Shown: positions 1-6,822, counted from the first letter of the stretch. The stretch: DNA of 6,822 bases from JBMNOI01 sp050942995 (GCA_050942995.1 JBMNOI010000163.1:1-6822), one strand, 5' to 3'. The notes: a model not told the origin generated them from the sequence alone. Numbers and translations are program-made.

Positions 1-17
1 ATCTGATACGCCGACGA

Positions 18-883
18 TCAGGCTGAGGAGACGCTCTGCCAGATACGCTGTATCATGCCGTAATCGATCAGCACGATCCTTTCCTGCCGAATGACGTCAT
101 GCGCCTGTGCAGAGACCAGAAAATCGAAATCCGCCCGGCGTCTTGGCCACCCTTCGGGGTCCGTCGCCTGCGATTCGGCGCCACCGACGCTCGGGTGCAC
201 CGCCCACTCGCTCAGCCCCACGGGTAGCCCGCGCAACATCTAGATGTAGCGTGCCGTTTTATTCTCGGTCGGCAGGTGATAGCTATCCAGCATTCCGTAA
301 TCAGGAGTCGGCAGACCCATGGCCTGAACTTTGCGGATGGCAGGTGGTGAGGCGACACGGAGCGCCAGCCCATATTCCCTTACCAGAGCGAACATGAGAT
401 CAAAAATATCGGCCCGACCGCCATCCGGCAGAGTGCCAATCCAGATGGGTCGGCTTGAGGCCGGCGCCCAGCGCCGCCTCGATCTGTGCTCTGAATTCCA
501 GTTCCAGCTCGTCCCGTTTCGCTCTGGCCAGCATCTCGGGCCACCGCTCACGATCACTAGAAATACCCGTCCTGATCCAGCAGAGACGAAACCCTATCCT
601 GGAGCGCCACCGGCTTCCAATCGTCATGCGCATAATCTCGCACGATGGTCAGGTGCACCCCGACACAGACATCCGGGTTCTCCCCGATCCACTGCATGGC
701 TCGTGATGCGCCCGGACAGGGAACCATCAGGCTCGTCGACCGAACAAGCCCTGCCTCGAATGCAAGTGCAACGGCTTGATTGATATCCTGATGCATGCCC
801 AGATCGTCGGCATTGATCAGCAATAGCCGCGCGTCATCAGGATATCCCAATAATCTGTTTGTCTTACGTTTCGAACGACTCAT
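18..883 (-). pseudogene. YdjC/ChbG-like carbohydrate deacetylase, broken by two frame changes and one stop
   Basis: The three minus-strand frames together give a protein of about 287 residues, a normal length for the YdjC/ChbG family of metal-dependent deacetylases that remove acetyl groups from N-acetylated sugars. Visible landmarks in order are LLINADDLGMHQD (the ADD metal-binding motif), GVHLTI, THLDWH (metal-ligand histidine region), GRADIFDL and the C-terminal LSEWAVHPS. The ATG at 883 is chosen because AAGGA (897-893) lies nine bases upstream; the ATG at 892 would touch that site. The frame is lost near 557-566 (after DQDGYF; resumes at SDRERW) and again near 429-433 (after THLDWH; resumes at LPDGGRADIF), each fitting one surplus base. 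A TAG at 240-242 then stops the frame between TARYI and MLRGLP, where GAG (Glu) is the likely original codon. The natural end is the TGA at 18-20. No signal peptide is seen, so a cytoplasmic enzyme is expected. Family assignment is firm; the exact substrate is unknown. The lesions may be sequencing errors rather than decay. Confidence 0.8.
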
Positions 884-1212
884 CACTTGCATTCCTTCAT
901 CTCGGAAATCGATCGGCAGTTTATCTGTGCCCACCATAGCACGAACAAAGATCCTGAACAAACGTGCGTTCTGCAACAGCCTGTATGGCGCAATTCCCTC
1001 GCGGCCTCTCGATCCGCACATGAGGCGAGAAAACGACGGAACGACGCTATCCGCGCGTCTTTACGCACGAATTGACTTGACGCTGCTTTACATATATCTT
1101 TGATGATAGGTCCGATCGCACTGCACACGTTTACATCATTCTCTCGAATTATCGATGAACGCCCGGCAAGTTCGCCATCCGCAGACCAGTCGTTATTACT
1201 GAGCATGGCATC
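884..1212. promoter_or_regulatory. Divergent intergenic region between deacetylase and histidine kinase
   Basis: This 329-base stretch separates two divergently transcribed genes and must carry promoters for both if they are expressed. No convincing protein or RNA gene is seen in it. For the kinase (plus strand), the AT-rich block at 1071-1109 contains overlapping TTGACT (1072-1077) and TTGACG (1077-1082) elements followed by TATATC (1093-1098) and TTTGAT (1099-1104); TTGACG to TTTGAT has 16-base spacing, but neither combination is a strong match. A short direct repeat, AACGACG, occurs at 1032-1038 and 1040-1046 with an 8-base period; it could be chance. The kinase ATG at 1213 has only a weak GAG (1201-1203) upstream. 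Confidence 0.5.
933..961 (-). promoter_or_regulatory. Candidate promoter for the deacetylase gene
   Basis: On the minus strand TTGTTC (961-956) is followed after 17 bases by TATGGT (938-933), and the -10 element is preceded by TGC, giving an extended -10 form. It lies about 50 bases upstream of the ATG at 883. The -35 match is poor, so this is only a plausible sigma-70-type promoter. Confidence 0.3.
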
Positions 1213-4200
1213 ATGCACTCAACGCACAGCCTGTCCGGCAAAAGATTCGTAGTTGTATTGATTGTCGTCATCGTCATCGGTGGATTATTCACCACCTGGG
1301 CGGCGCGCAGAGCAGATCGACAGCTACGACAGAATATCCTCTTGCAGGCCCGACAGATCGCCGAGGGCATCCCTCCGGAGACGATCGAGGCGCTCAGCGG
1401 CACCAGCGCCGACCTGGTCGCCCCTCAATATCTACACCTCAAAGAACAGTTCATCCAGACGCAACAGCTCTTTCCTACGTATCGATTCCTCTACCTCATA
1501 GGTCAGAGATCCAACGGCACGATTTTTATCCATATCGATTCAGAGCCCCCCCGGATCTAAGGACGAGTCGCTCCCGGGCGATCTCTACAAAGAGGCCCCC
1601 GCCGGATTTTACCAGGCGCTCTCTACAGGACAGGCGACGACCCATGGCCCGTTAACCGACCGCTGGGGGACCTGGATCAGCGCGCTGGTTCCCATCGTCT
1701 CGCCGAATACCGGTCAGGTTATCGCCGTGTTCGGCGTCGATATCGATGTGGCCAGCTGGCGATTATCGGTGCTGCGCGAGATCGCTGTTCCCGTCGCCCT
1801 CGGCGATCGCCGTTCTGGTCATCATCGCCGTCGCGACCCTCACCCACCGGGTCGGACAGGGCACAGGGCGGCCATGGATCGAATGGCTCCGGCGGCATAT
1901 TAGCGCCATCGTCACCGCTGCCGTCGGCCTGGCGCTCACCGGAATGCTGGCGAACTTTTTTACCGTTCGTGAGAGTGCCGCCATCAACGAGACGTTTCAC
2001 AGTCTGGCCATCACCCGAAGTGCTGCATTTGCAGATGCTCTGCACAATATCCATGCAATCTACCTGGAGGGACTGGCCCGCTTCTTCGAGAGCAGCGAAT
2101 ATGTGGATCGGGAAGAGTTTCGCACCTACGTCGACCTCATGGATAATCCGGCCGTCCGGGCATGGGGCTGGATTCCCATTACCCCCGCAGACGCTCTCAC
2201 CGGGCCCGAACAGAGCATACCCGGTACCGATCTGGAGGGCACCCCCTGTGGGAGTGGGATGCGCAAACCGGACAACGGGTAACCATCTCCCCGCGCGATG
2301 CATACTATTCCATCATCTATATCGAACCGGCAGAGCCTCTTGGAGAGCTCGTCGGTTACGATCTGGGCTCTGATGAGGCGCATCGAGCGGCCATGATGCT
2401 GGCCGAACGAGCCCCCCGGATCGATCAAGGCGACAGTCCCGATTCAGAATATGAATGATGAGGCCGATCGACCGGGGATCACCCTGTACCGTGTAGTATC
2501 CGGCCAGAGCGAGACCCAACAGGGGTACGTCATGGCCATGCTACACTTGCAGACGTTGCTTTCCAACGCCACTCTTTCCAACATGAACGAGCAGGCGATC
2601 GTCGTCTTTGACCTCTACCAGTTAGAGGGACGCCCCGCCCCTTCTTCTGGCGTGCACCGCGCCACAACACGCCGAGGAGCCGGAAGAAGAGCATCTGCTC
2701 CGACATCTGGCCGATATCGATCATTCGGTCATCACGCCGCTCTTTTTGTTCGGGCGGGTCTATGTGTTGATGGCCCATCCCGGGCCCGGCTTTGCCGCAA
2801 TGCACACGACTCAGGACGGCCTGCTGGTCGCCGCGCTGGGGGTGGTGCTGACGGTCGCGCTGTCTCTGTTCATCGACCAGTCTGCCAACCGGCGCATTGC
2901 GCTGGAGAAGCAGGTTCGGCAGCGTACGGCCGAGTTGCGCGAAAGCGAACAGCACTTCCGCACCCTGGCCGATTCGGGACAGGCGTTGATCTGGACATCC
3001 GGCATTGACGGCATGTGCGATTACTTTAACCGACCGTGGCTTGAATTCACCGGCCGCACCATGGAACAGGAGATAGGGGAGGGTGGGCGGAGGGCGTCCA
3101 TCCCAATGACCTGGCCCAATGCCTCGATATCTATACCGGGGCATTCAGCCGACGGGAACGGTTCAGCATGGTCTATCGGCTGCGTCGGTATGATGGGGAG
3201 TATCGTTGGGTGCAGGATGACGGCAGCCCGCGATACGATAGCACCGGCCGATTTATCGGCTATATCGGCCATTGCCTGGATATCACCGAGTGCGTAAAGG
3301 CAGAGCGGGAGAGAGAGCTGCTTCAGGAACAGCTATTACAGGCGCAAAAGATGGAGGCGGTGGGACGCCTGGCCGGAGGCGTGGCCCATGACTTTAACAA
3401 TATGTTGAGCGTGATCCTCGGTCAGGCCGAGTTGATCTCTATGGACACAGATCCGTCACACCCCGCATACGAGGACGCTCAAGAGATCATCACCGCCGCT
3501 CAGCACGCGGCCGATCTCACCCGCCAGCTTCTCGCCTTTGCCCGCAAGCAGACGGTAAACCCTCAGGTGATGGATCTCAACGATGCGGTCTCGGGTATGC
3601 TCAGGATGCTCGAGCGCCTCATCGGTGAGGATATCGATCTGGCCTGGATGCCGGGGGACGATCTATGGCCGGTGTTCATCGATCCCAGCCAGATCGACCA
3701 GATCATGATCAATCTGCTGGTCAACGCCCGAGATGCCATCACCGGAGTGGGCAAGATCACCATCGAGACAGATAACGTCATCTTTGACGATGACTACTGC
3801 GCTCGACATGCCGAGTGCACACCCGGCGAATATGCTCTGCTGGCCGTAAGCGATACCGGCCACGGCATGGATCGCAAGGCATTGGCGCACATCTTTGAGC
3901 CCTTTTTTACAACCAAAGAGCCCGGACGGGGCACCGGTCTGGGGCTGGCGATGGTGTACGGCATCGTGAAGCAGAACGGTGGGTTCATCAATGTATACAG
4001 CGAACCTGCACAGGGAACCACCTTCAAGATCTATCTCCCCAGGCACACCGAACAGGATCGAGCGCCCCGGGTGATTATGAATTCGCCGGCGTCCACCGGC
4101 CAGGAGGTGATCCTGCTCGTTGAGGACGAGCCCCAGGTGTTGAGTTTGACTCAAAAGATGCTGGAGCGACAGGGGTATACCATTATCCCGGCGACAGAGC

Positions 4201-4466
4201 CTGAAGAGGCGATCCGGATCTGCGAGGCGTATGAGGGGACGATCGATCTATTGATCACCGATGTCGTCATGCCGACGATGAACGGCAAAGAGCTGGGGCA
4301 GCGCATTTTGGCGTTGCAGCCCCGGACGAAAATCCTCTACATGTCCGGCTATACGGCCAACGTCATCGCCCATCGGGGCGTTCTCGATGAGGGCATCGCC
4401 TTTATCCAAAAGCCCTTCTCCGTCGACGCGCTGGGGCGCGCCGTGCGGATCTTGCTGGATCGGTAG
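1213..4466 (+). pseudogene. CHASE/PAS hybrid sensor histidine kinase with fused receiver, six frame changes in the sensory half
   Basis: Joining the frames gives a protein of about 1083 residues that would sense an extracytoplasmic signal and pass it on by His-Asp phosphorelay. Approximate order in the repaired protein: TM1 11-29; extracytoplasmic PAS-like sensor 30-190 (LFPTYRFLYLIGQ, LTDRWGTWISALVPI, VFGVDID); TM2 190-212; a short basic cytoplasmic loop (THRVGQG to LRRH); TM3 227-247; CHASE domain 260-500 (YLEGLARFFESSEYVDREEF, WGWIPI, YYSIIYIEP, VVFDLYQLE); TM4 near 535-555; PAS 577-695; HisKA with VAHDFNNML (His725); HATPase; receiver with phospho-acceptor Asp1016. Frame changes lie at 1546-1552 (surplus C in a run of 7), 1797-1799 (surplus C), 2237-2239 (missing G), 2412-2417 (surplus C in a run of 6), 2627-2629 (surplus G) and 3081-3083 (missing G). 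Four TM helices place both sensors outside and the kinase inside. The start ATG has a weak upstream GAG. No separate response regulator is adjacent. Real decay or assembly error are both possible; the pattern favours error. Confidence 0.8.
3168..4466 (+). CDS. Intact 3' part of the hybrid kinase: PAS end, HisKA, HATPase and receiver
   Basis: This is the longest uninterrupted piece of the broken kinase gene (432 codons from the ATG at 3168); its frame is open back to about 3081, so it is a fragment and not an independent gene. It starts in the second half of a PAS domain (MVYRLRRYDGEYRWVQDDG, FIGYIGHCLDITE), then has a short coiled linker, the HisKA H-box GGVAHDFNNML (phospho-acceptor His at 3387-3389), the N-box INLLVNARDAI, the G1 box DTGHGMD, the F-box IFEPFFTTK and the G2 box GTGLGLAMVYGIV of the ATPase domain. 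The C-terminal receiver has the acidic pair VEDEP, the phospho-acceptor Asp in LLITDVVMP (codon 4260-4262), YMSGYT and the conserved lysine in FIQKPFS. Every catalytic motif expected for a hybrid kinase is present. No ribosome binding site is seen at 3168, which supports reading it as part of the longer gene. The receiver has no fused output domain. Confidence 0.85.
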   Translation: MVYRLRRYDGEYRWVQDDGSPRYDSTGRFIGYIGHCLDITECVKAERERELLQEQLLQAQKMEAVGRLAGGVAHDFNNMLSVILGQAELISMDTDPSHPAYEDAQEIITAAQHAADLTRQLLAFARKQTVNPQVMDLNDAVSGMLRMLERLIGEDIDLAWMPGDDLWPVFIDPSQIDQIMINLLVNARDAITGVGKITIETDNVIFDDDYCARHAECTPGEYALLAVSDTGHGMDRKALAHIFEPFFTTKEPGRGTGLGLAMVYGIVKQNGGFINVYSEPAQGTTFKIYLPRHTEQDRAPRVIMNSPASTGQEVILLVEDEPQVLSLTQKMLERQGYTIIPATEPEEAIRICEAYEGTIDLLITDVVMPTMNGKELGQRILALQPRTKILYMSGYTANVIAHRGVLDEGIAFIQKPFSVDALGRAVRILLDR

Positions 4467-4571
4467 ATTCCCCCCCCTCTACCACAGAGCTTGAGTCGTA
4501 ACCAATGACGCTGCCCTGCCTCTATCGTCAAAGGCACAACTTTTGCCCGACGATTGCGTAATCCCCATCAG

Positions 4572-4600
4572 TTGCCGCTTGCGACAGTTCATACTATCAT
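4572..4600 (+). promoter_or_regulatory. Candidate promoter of the ABC exporter operon
   Basis: TTGCCG (4572-4577) and TATCAT (4595-4600) are separated by 17 bases, matching the sigma-70 consensus at four and five of six positions. Transcription would start near 4607, leaving a leader of about 40 bases before the ATG at 4647. It lies in the 180-base gap after the kinase stop codon, so the operon can be expressed independently of the kinase gene. Confidence 0.45.
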
Positions 4601-4635
4601 ATTGCGAGAGACGATTATCCTGTCACCCGCCTGTC

Positions 4636-4640
4636 AGGAG
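4636..4640 (+). promoter_or_regulatory. Ribosome binding site that fixes the ATPase start
   Basis: AGGAG lies six bases before the ATG at 4647. The frame is open further upstream to a TTG at 4554, but that part has no ribosome binding site, overlaps the candidate promoter and encodes no family-like sequence. Confidence 0.7.
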
Positions 4641-4646
4641 CAAACG

Positions 4647-5606
4647 ATGGACACAGTCATTGCTACAAAGGGGTTGACGCGGAGCTTTGGCGACAACCTC
4701 GCCGTAGATCACCTCGATCTAACGGTAGAACGCGGCGAAGTATTCGGCTTTCTGGGCCCAAACGGCGCAGGGAAAACCACCACCGTCCGCCTGCTCAACG
4801 CCCTGCTCAAACCCAGCGAGGGCAGCGCCCAGGTGCTGGGTCTGGATATCACCACCCAGGGCGAGGAGATTCGCCGGCAGACGGGTGTACTCACCGAGAC
4901 GCCCAGCGTCTACGAAGCGCTTACCGCCCGGGAGAACCTTCTCTTTTTCGGTGACCTCTATGGTGTGCCCGAAGACGAGCTGCCCGGACGGGTGAACGAC
5001 CTGCTGGAAGAGCTAGGGCTGGGTGACCGCGCCGATGACCGCGTAGGCACCTACAGCAAGGGCATGCGCCAGCGGCTGGTCATCTCTCGCGCCCTGCTAC
5101 ACCGGCCGGCGCTGGTATTTCTGGACGAGCCCACCGCCGGGCTGGACCCCGCCGCCGCGCGCATGGTGAACGAGATGATCCAGAATCTCAGCCATACCGA
5201 GGGACGCACCGTCTTTCTCTGCACCCACAACCTGGCAGAGGCCCAGCGCCTCTGTGATCGAGTGGCGGTCATCGATCGAGGGGCGTTGCGCGCCGTCGGC
5301 ACGCCGGAGCAGCTGGCCCGCGAGCTGTGGTTGGGCTCGTCCGTAGAGATCGACCTTCGGGGCGAGCCCCCGGCCGAGGTATTGCAGGCGCTGGACCGTC
5401 TGCCCGTGGCGTCCCTGCGCGAGGTGCGCAATGGGCGATTGGTCGTTGAACTCGACGACGAGAAGAACATCCCCGATGTGGTGACGGCCATTGTCATCGC
5501 CGGAGGGCGCATCCATGCCGTCATGCCACAACAGCACACTCTGGAGGATATCTACTTCCGCATCCAGGGTGAGGAACCGGTCGACGAGATGAGGGGGGAC
5601 GCATGA
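4647..5606 (+). CDS. ABC-2 type transporter ATP-binding protein
   Basis: This 319-residue cytoplasmic ATPase powers the membrane protein encoded next to it. Motifs in order: Walker A GPNGAGKTT (37-45), ABC signature YSKGMRQR (136-143, a variant of LSGGQ common in exporter ATPases), Walker B ALVFLDEP (155-162), D-loop AGLDP (164-168) and H-loop THN (His194). The usual Q-loop glutamine is replaced: the segment reads GVLTETPSVYE (80-90), a form found in this ABC-2/multidrug-type subfamily. After the nucleotide-binding domain, residues 230-310 form an extra C-terminal domain of the kind seen in DrrA/CcmA-type ATPases, with the closing motif HTLEDIYFRI. The start is set by AGGAG at 4636-4640. The last four bases, ATGA, overlap the permease start, indicating translational coupling. 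The substrate cannot be told from the ATPase; drugs, lipids or other hydrophobic compounds are all possible. No lesion is visible. Confidence 0.93.
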   Translation: MDTVIATKGLTRSFGDNLAVDHLDLTVERGEVFGFLGPNGAGKTTTVRLLNALLKPSEGSAQVLGLDITTQGEEIRRQTGVLTETPSVYEALTARENLLFFGDLYGVPEDELPGRVNDLLEELGLGDRADDRVGTYSKGMRQRLVISRALLHRPALVFLDEPTAGLDPAAARMVNEMIQNLSHTEGRTVFLCTHNLAEAQRLCDRVAVIDRGALRAVGTPEQLARELWLGSSVEIDLRGEPPAEVLQALDRLPVASLREVRNGRLVVELDDEKNIPDVVTAIVIAGGRIHAVMPQQHTLEDIYFRIQGEEPVDEMRGDA

Positions 5607-6427
5607 ACTGGAACTGGCGGGCTATCAAGGCCATCATGCGTAAGGATCTGCAGCAGGTGCTGCAAAATCGAATGGTGTGGCTGCCCATGATCATCGTGCC
5701 GGCTTTGATCCAGGTGCTCGTCCCGCTCGGGCTGGTGCTCATGCCCCGGTTTATGCCCGAATCCGATCTCGGCGTGCAGGATCTGACCGGGCTCCTCGGG
5801 GTGATGCCCGATGGATTGCGGACCATGATGGAGGGGATGACCGCCGGGCAGATGTGGATCATGCTCTCGGCGAACTATATGTTCGCCCCCATGTTCCTCA
5901 TCGTCCCGCTCATGGTGTCCAGCATTCTGGCGGCTGATAGCTTTGTGGGCGAGAAGGAACGCGGCACGATGGAGGGGTTGCTCTATACCCCCATCAGCGA
6001 TCGTGATCTGTTCATGGCCAAGGTGCTCACAGCGTTCCTGCCGGCCCTCGTCATCAGCCTGGGCTCTTTTCTCGCCTACGGCATCGTGGTGAACGCGGGA
6101 GGCTATGCCACCATGGGGCGCATCTTTTTCCCCACGGCGCCCTGGTGGCCGCTGGTGTTCTGGTTGGGTCCGGCAGTATCCGTCGCCGGGCTGGGGGTGA
6201 CGGTATTGATCTCGTCTCGCGCCAAGACGTTCATGCAGGCGCAGCAGACCAGTGGCATTCTGGTGCTGCCCATCGTCTTTTTGATGATCGCCCAACTCAG
6301 CGGCCTGTTCTTTCTCGGGATCGGGTTGATCCTCTTTATCGGCGCCCTGGTATGGGCGGTCGGCATCTGGCTCGTCTGGATGGGCGCCCGCATCTTTTCT
6401 CGCGGAGACATGATCACCCGCGTATAG
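5603..6427 (+). CDS. ABC-2 type transporter permease
   Basis: This 274-residue inner-membrane protein is the transmembrane half of the exporter. It has a short cytoplasmic N-terminus (IKAIMRKDLQQVLQNR) and about six hydrophobic segments, near residues 26-47, 88-111, 142-163, 182-203, 217-234 and 236-261. The cytoplasmic stretch after the second helix, ADSFVGEKERGTMEGLL followed by TPISDRDLFMAK (about 111-140), is the conserved ABC-2 permease motif thought to contact the ATPase. The ATG overlaps the stop codon of the ATPase gene and is preceded by GAGGGG (5591-5596). One ATPase and one permease gene imply a transporter built from two copies of each. No other subunit or outer-membrane partner is encoded nearby. 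The protein ends with basic residues (RIFSRGDMITRV). The substrate is unknown. The family call is firm. Confidence 0.92.
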   Translation: MNWNWRAIKAIMRKDLQQVLQNRMVWLPMIIVPALIQVLVPLGLVLMPRFMPESDLGVQDLTGLLGVMPDGLRTMMEGMTAGQMWIMLSANYMFAPMFLIVPLMVSSILAADSFVGEKERGTMEGLLYTPISDRDLFMAKVLTAFLPALVISLGSFLAYGIVVNAGGYATMGRIFFPTAPWWPLVFWLGPAVSVAGLGVTVLISSRAKTFMQAQQTSGILVLPIVFLMIAQLSGLFFLGIGLILFIGALVWAVGIWLVWMGARIFSRGDMITRV

Positions 6428-6442
6428 AGGAACGTGCCGCCC

Positions 6443-6458
6443 CCGGTGAAAAGACCGG
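6443..6458 (+). other. Small hairpin after the permease gene
   Basis: CCGGT (6443-6447) pairs with ACCGG (6454-6458) around the loop GAAAAG. It has no T-run of its own and precedes the stronger terminator-like hairpin; it may protect the transcript's 3' end or be chance. Confidence 0.3.
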
Positions 6459-6470
6459 ATACCGGAGCGG

Positions 6471-6494
6471 CGCCGCGACACCGGCGATTTTTTT
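6471..6494 (+). terminator. Rho-independent terminator candidate after the exporter operon
   Basis: CGCCG (6471-6475) pairs with CGGCG (6482-6486) around the six-base loop CGACAC, followed after one base by seven T residues (6488-6494). The stem is short but fully GC. It would end the exporter transcript only ten bases before the next gene's ribosome binding site, so that gene would need its own promoter or readthrough. Confidence 0.55.
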
Positions 6495-6504
6495 CTGAGT
6501 GTAT

Positions 6505-6510
6505 GGAGGT
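6505..6510 (+). promoter_or_regulatory. Ribosome binding site deciding the GTG start of the aminotransferase
   Basis: GGAGGT is a near-perfect anti-16S match lying three bases before the GTG at 6514. The spacing is short. The ATG at 6512 is out of frame and reaches a stop after five codons. An in-frame GTG at 6499 would put this site inside the gene, and the next in-frame candidate, TTG at 6526, lies 15 bases downstream. Confidence 0.55.
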
Positions 6511-6513
6511 AAT

Positions 6514-6822
6514 GTGGCGACACCGTTGACATCCTATCCGCGAGAGCGCTTTTTAGATAACCTTTGCCGGGATTATGAGCTGAAATATCCGTTATCTGCC
6601 GCGGCGCAGGCCCGGGCTAACAGCGTGCTGGTGAACGGTGTGAGCCATGGTGTGCGCTACTTCAAGCCCTATCCCTTTCGCGTAACGGCGGCGCGGGGCG
6701 CCCATGTCGTGGACGTCGACGGCAACGAGATCGTCGATTTCTGGCAGGGCCACTATGCGAATATCCTGGGACACAACCCGGAGGTGATTCGCTGCGCCCT
6801 CATCGACGAACTGGAGCATGGC
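6514..6822 (+). CDS. Class III aminotransferase, glutamate-1-semialdehyde aminotransferase-like (5' part only)
   Basis: The first 103 codons run off the window end. The protein resembles the N-terminus of PLP-dependent class III aminotransferases, closest in style to glutamate-1-semialdehyde 2,1-aminomutases and related enzymes: VNGVSHGVRYFKPYPF (about residues 41-56) matches the substrate-entry region, and AARGAHVVDVDGNEIVDFW followed by HYANILGHNPEVI (about 60-90) is the conserved N-terminal sheet and start of the PLP domain. The catalytic lysine and PLP-phosphate residues lie beyond the window, so activity and exact reaction cannot be judged. In GSAM itself the reaction makes 5-aminolevulinate for tetrapyrroles; many relatives instead use other amino acids, and the GHYANILGH wording is not a textbook HemL sequence. 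The GTG start is set by GGAGGT at 6505-6510. It lies downstream of the exporter operon on the same strand but is separated by a terminator-like hairpin, so it is probably not part of that operon. Confidence 0.8.
   Translation, partial: MATPLTSYPRERFLDNLCRDYELKYPLSAAAQARANSVLVNGVSHGVRYFKPYPFRVTAARGAHVVDVDGNEIVDFWQGHYANILGHNPEVIRCALIDELEHG

Noticed and set aside
240..242. TAG read-through or recoding in the deacetylase
   Set aside because: The same gene has two frame changes, no recoding element is visible, and TAG lies at an ordinary Glu position, not at a catalytic site.
1546..3083. Programmed ribosomal frameshifting in the kinase gene
   Set aside because: Six separate sites with both surplus and missing bases, and no consistent slippery heptamer with a downstream structure, do not fit programmed recoding.
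2530..3144. Minus-strand open frame of 204 codons across the kinase gene
   Set aside because: The plus strand in the same span encodes recognisable CHASE, TM and PAS sequence, so the antisense frame is incidental.
4532..4550. Possible terminator hairpin (GGCA...TGCC) after the kinase gene
   Set aside because: The stem is only four base pairs and has no T-run following it.
4554..4646. Upstream TTG start for the ATPase, adding 31 residues
   Set aside because: It has no ribosome binding site, overlaps a good promoter candidate, and the ATG at 4647 has AGGAG at ideal spacing and matches the usual N-terminus of the family.
5051..5539. Minus-strand open frames antisense to the ATPase
   Set aside because: They are Ser/Arg-rich shadows of a clear ABC ATPase carrying all its motifs.
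5552..6532. Long minus-strand open frame (326 codons) antisense to the permease
   Set aside because: It is very rich in His, Gln, Arg and Asp, matches no family I know, and mirrors the codon pattern of the intact permease on the other strand; it is a shadow frame.
1..6822. CRISPR array, tRNA, insertion sequence or defence system
   Set aside because: No spaced direct repeats, cloverleaf-like sequence, terminal inverted repeats or transposase or nuclease motifs were seen on either strand.

Overview
This 6.8 kb window looks like a bacterial chromosome segment of medium to high GC content. The style of its proteins (a large CHASE/PAS hybrid histidine kinase, a YdjC-type deacetylase, an ABC-2 export pair and a glutamate-1-semialdehyde-aminotransferase-like protein) would fit the Chloroflexota, but that placement is inference from protein flavour only; no marker gene is present.

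Layout. Positions 18-883 (minus strand) hold a YdjC/ChbG-like carbohydrate deacetylase gene broken by two frame changes and one in-frame TAG. A divergent intergenic region (884-1212) separates it from a plus-strand gene at 1213-4466. That gene would encode a roughly 1083-residue membrane-bound hybrid histidine kinase (TM, extracytoplasmic PAS-like sensor, TM-TM, CHASE sensor, TM, PAS, HisKA, HATPase, receiver), but six frame changes interrupt its sensory half; the kinase and receiver part is intact. After a 180-base gap with a good candidate promoter comes an intact two-gene ABC-2 exporter operon (ATPase 4647-5606, permease 5603-6427, stop and start codons overlapping in ATGA). A hairpin plus T-run follows, and then the 5' part of a class III aminotransferase gene (6514 to the window end).

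How the parts relate. The ATPase and permease clearly form one transporter. The histidine kinase is divergent from the deacetylase and lies upstream of the transporter in the same direction, but no transcription factor or output protein is encoded here, so a regulatory link to the transporter is not shown.

The most notable feature is the distribution of damage: nine lesions lie between about 240 and 3085 and none are visible in the 3.7 kb after that. All six in the kinase gene can be repaired by adding or removing one G or C in a G/C run. This looks more like indel errors in a poorly covered stretch of assembly than like gene decay, although decay cannot be excluded from sequence alone. I see no new defence, mobile or RNA-based system in the window.
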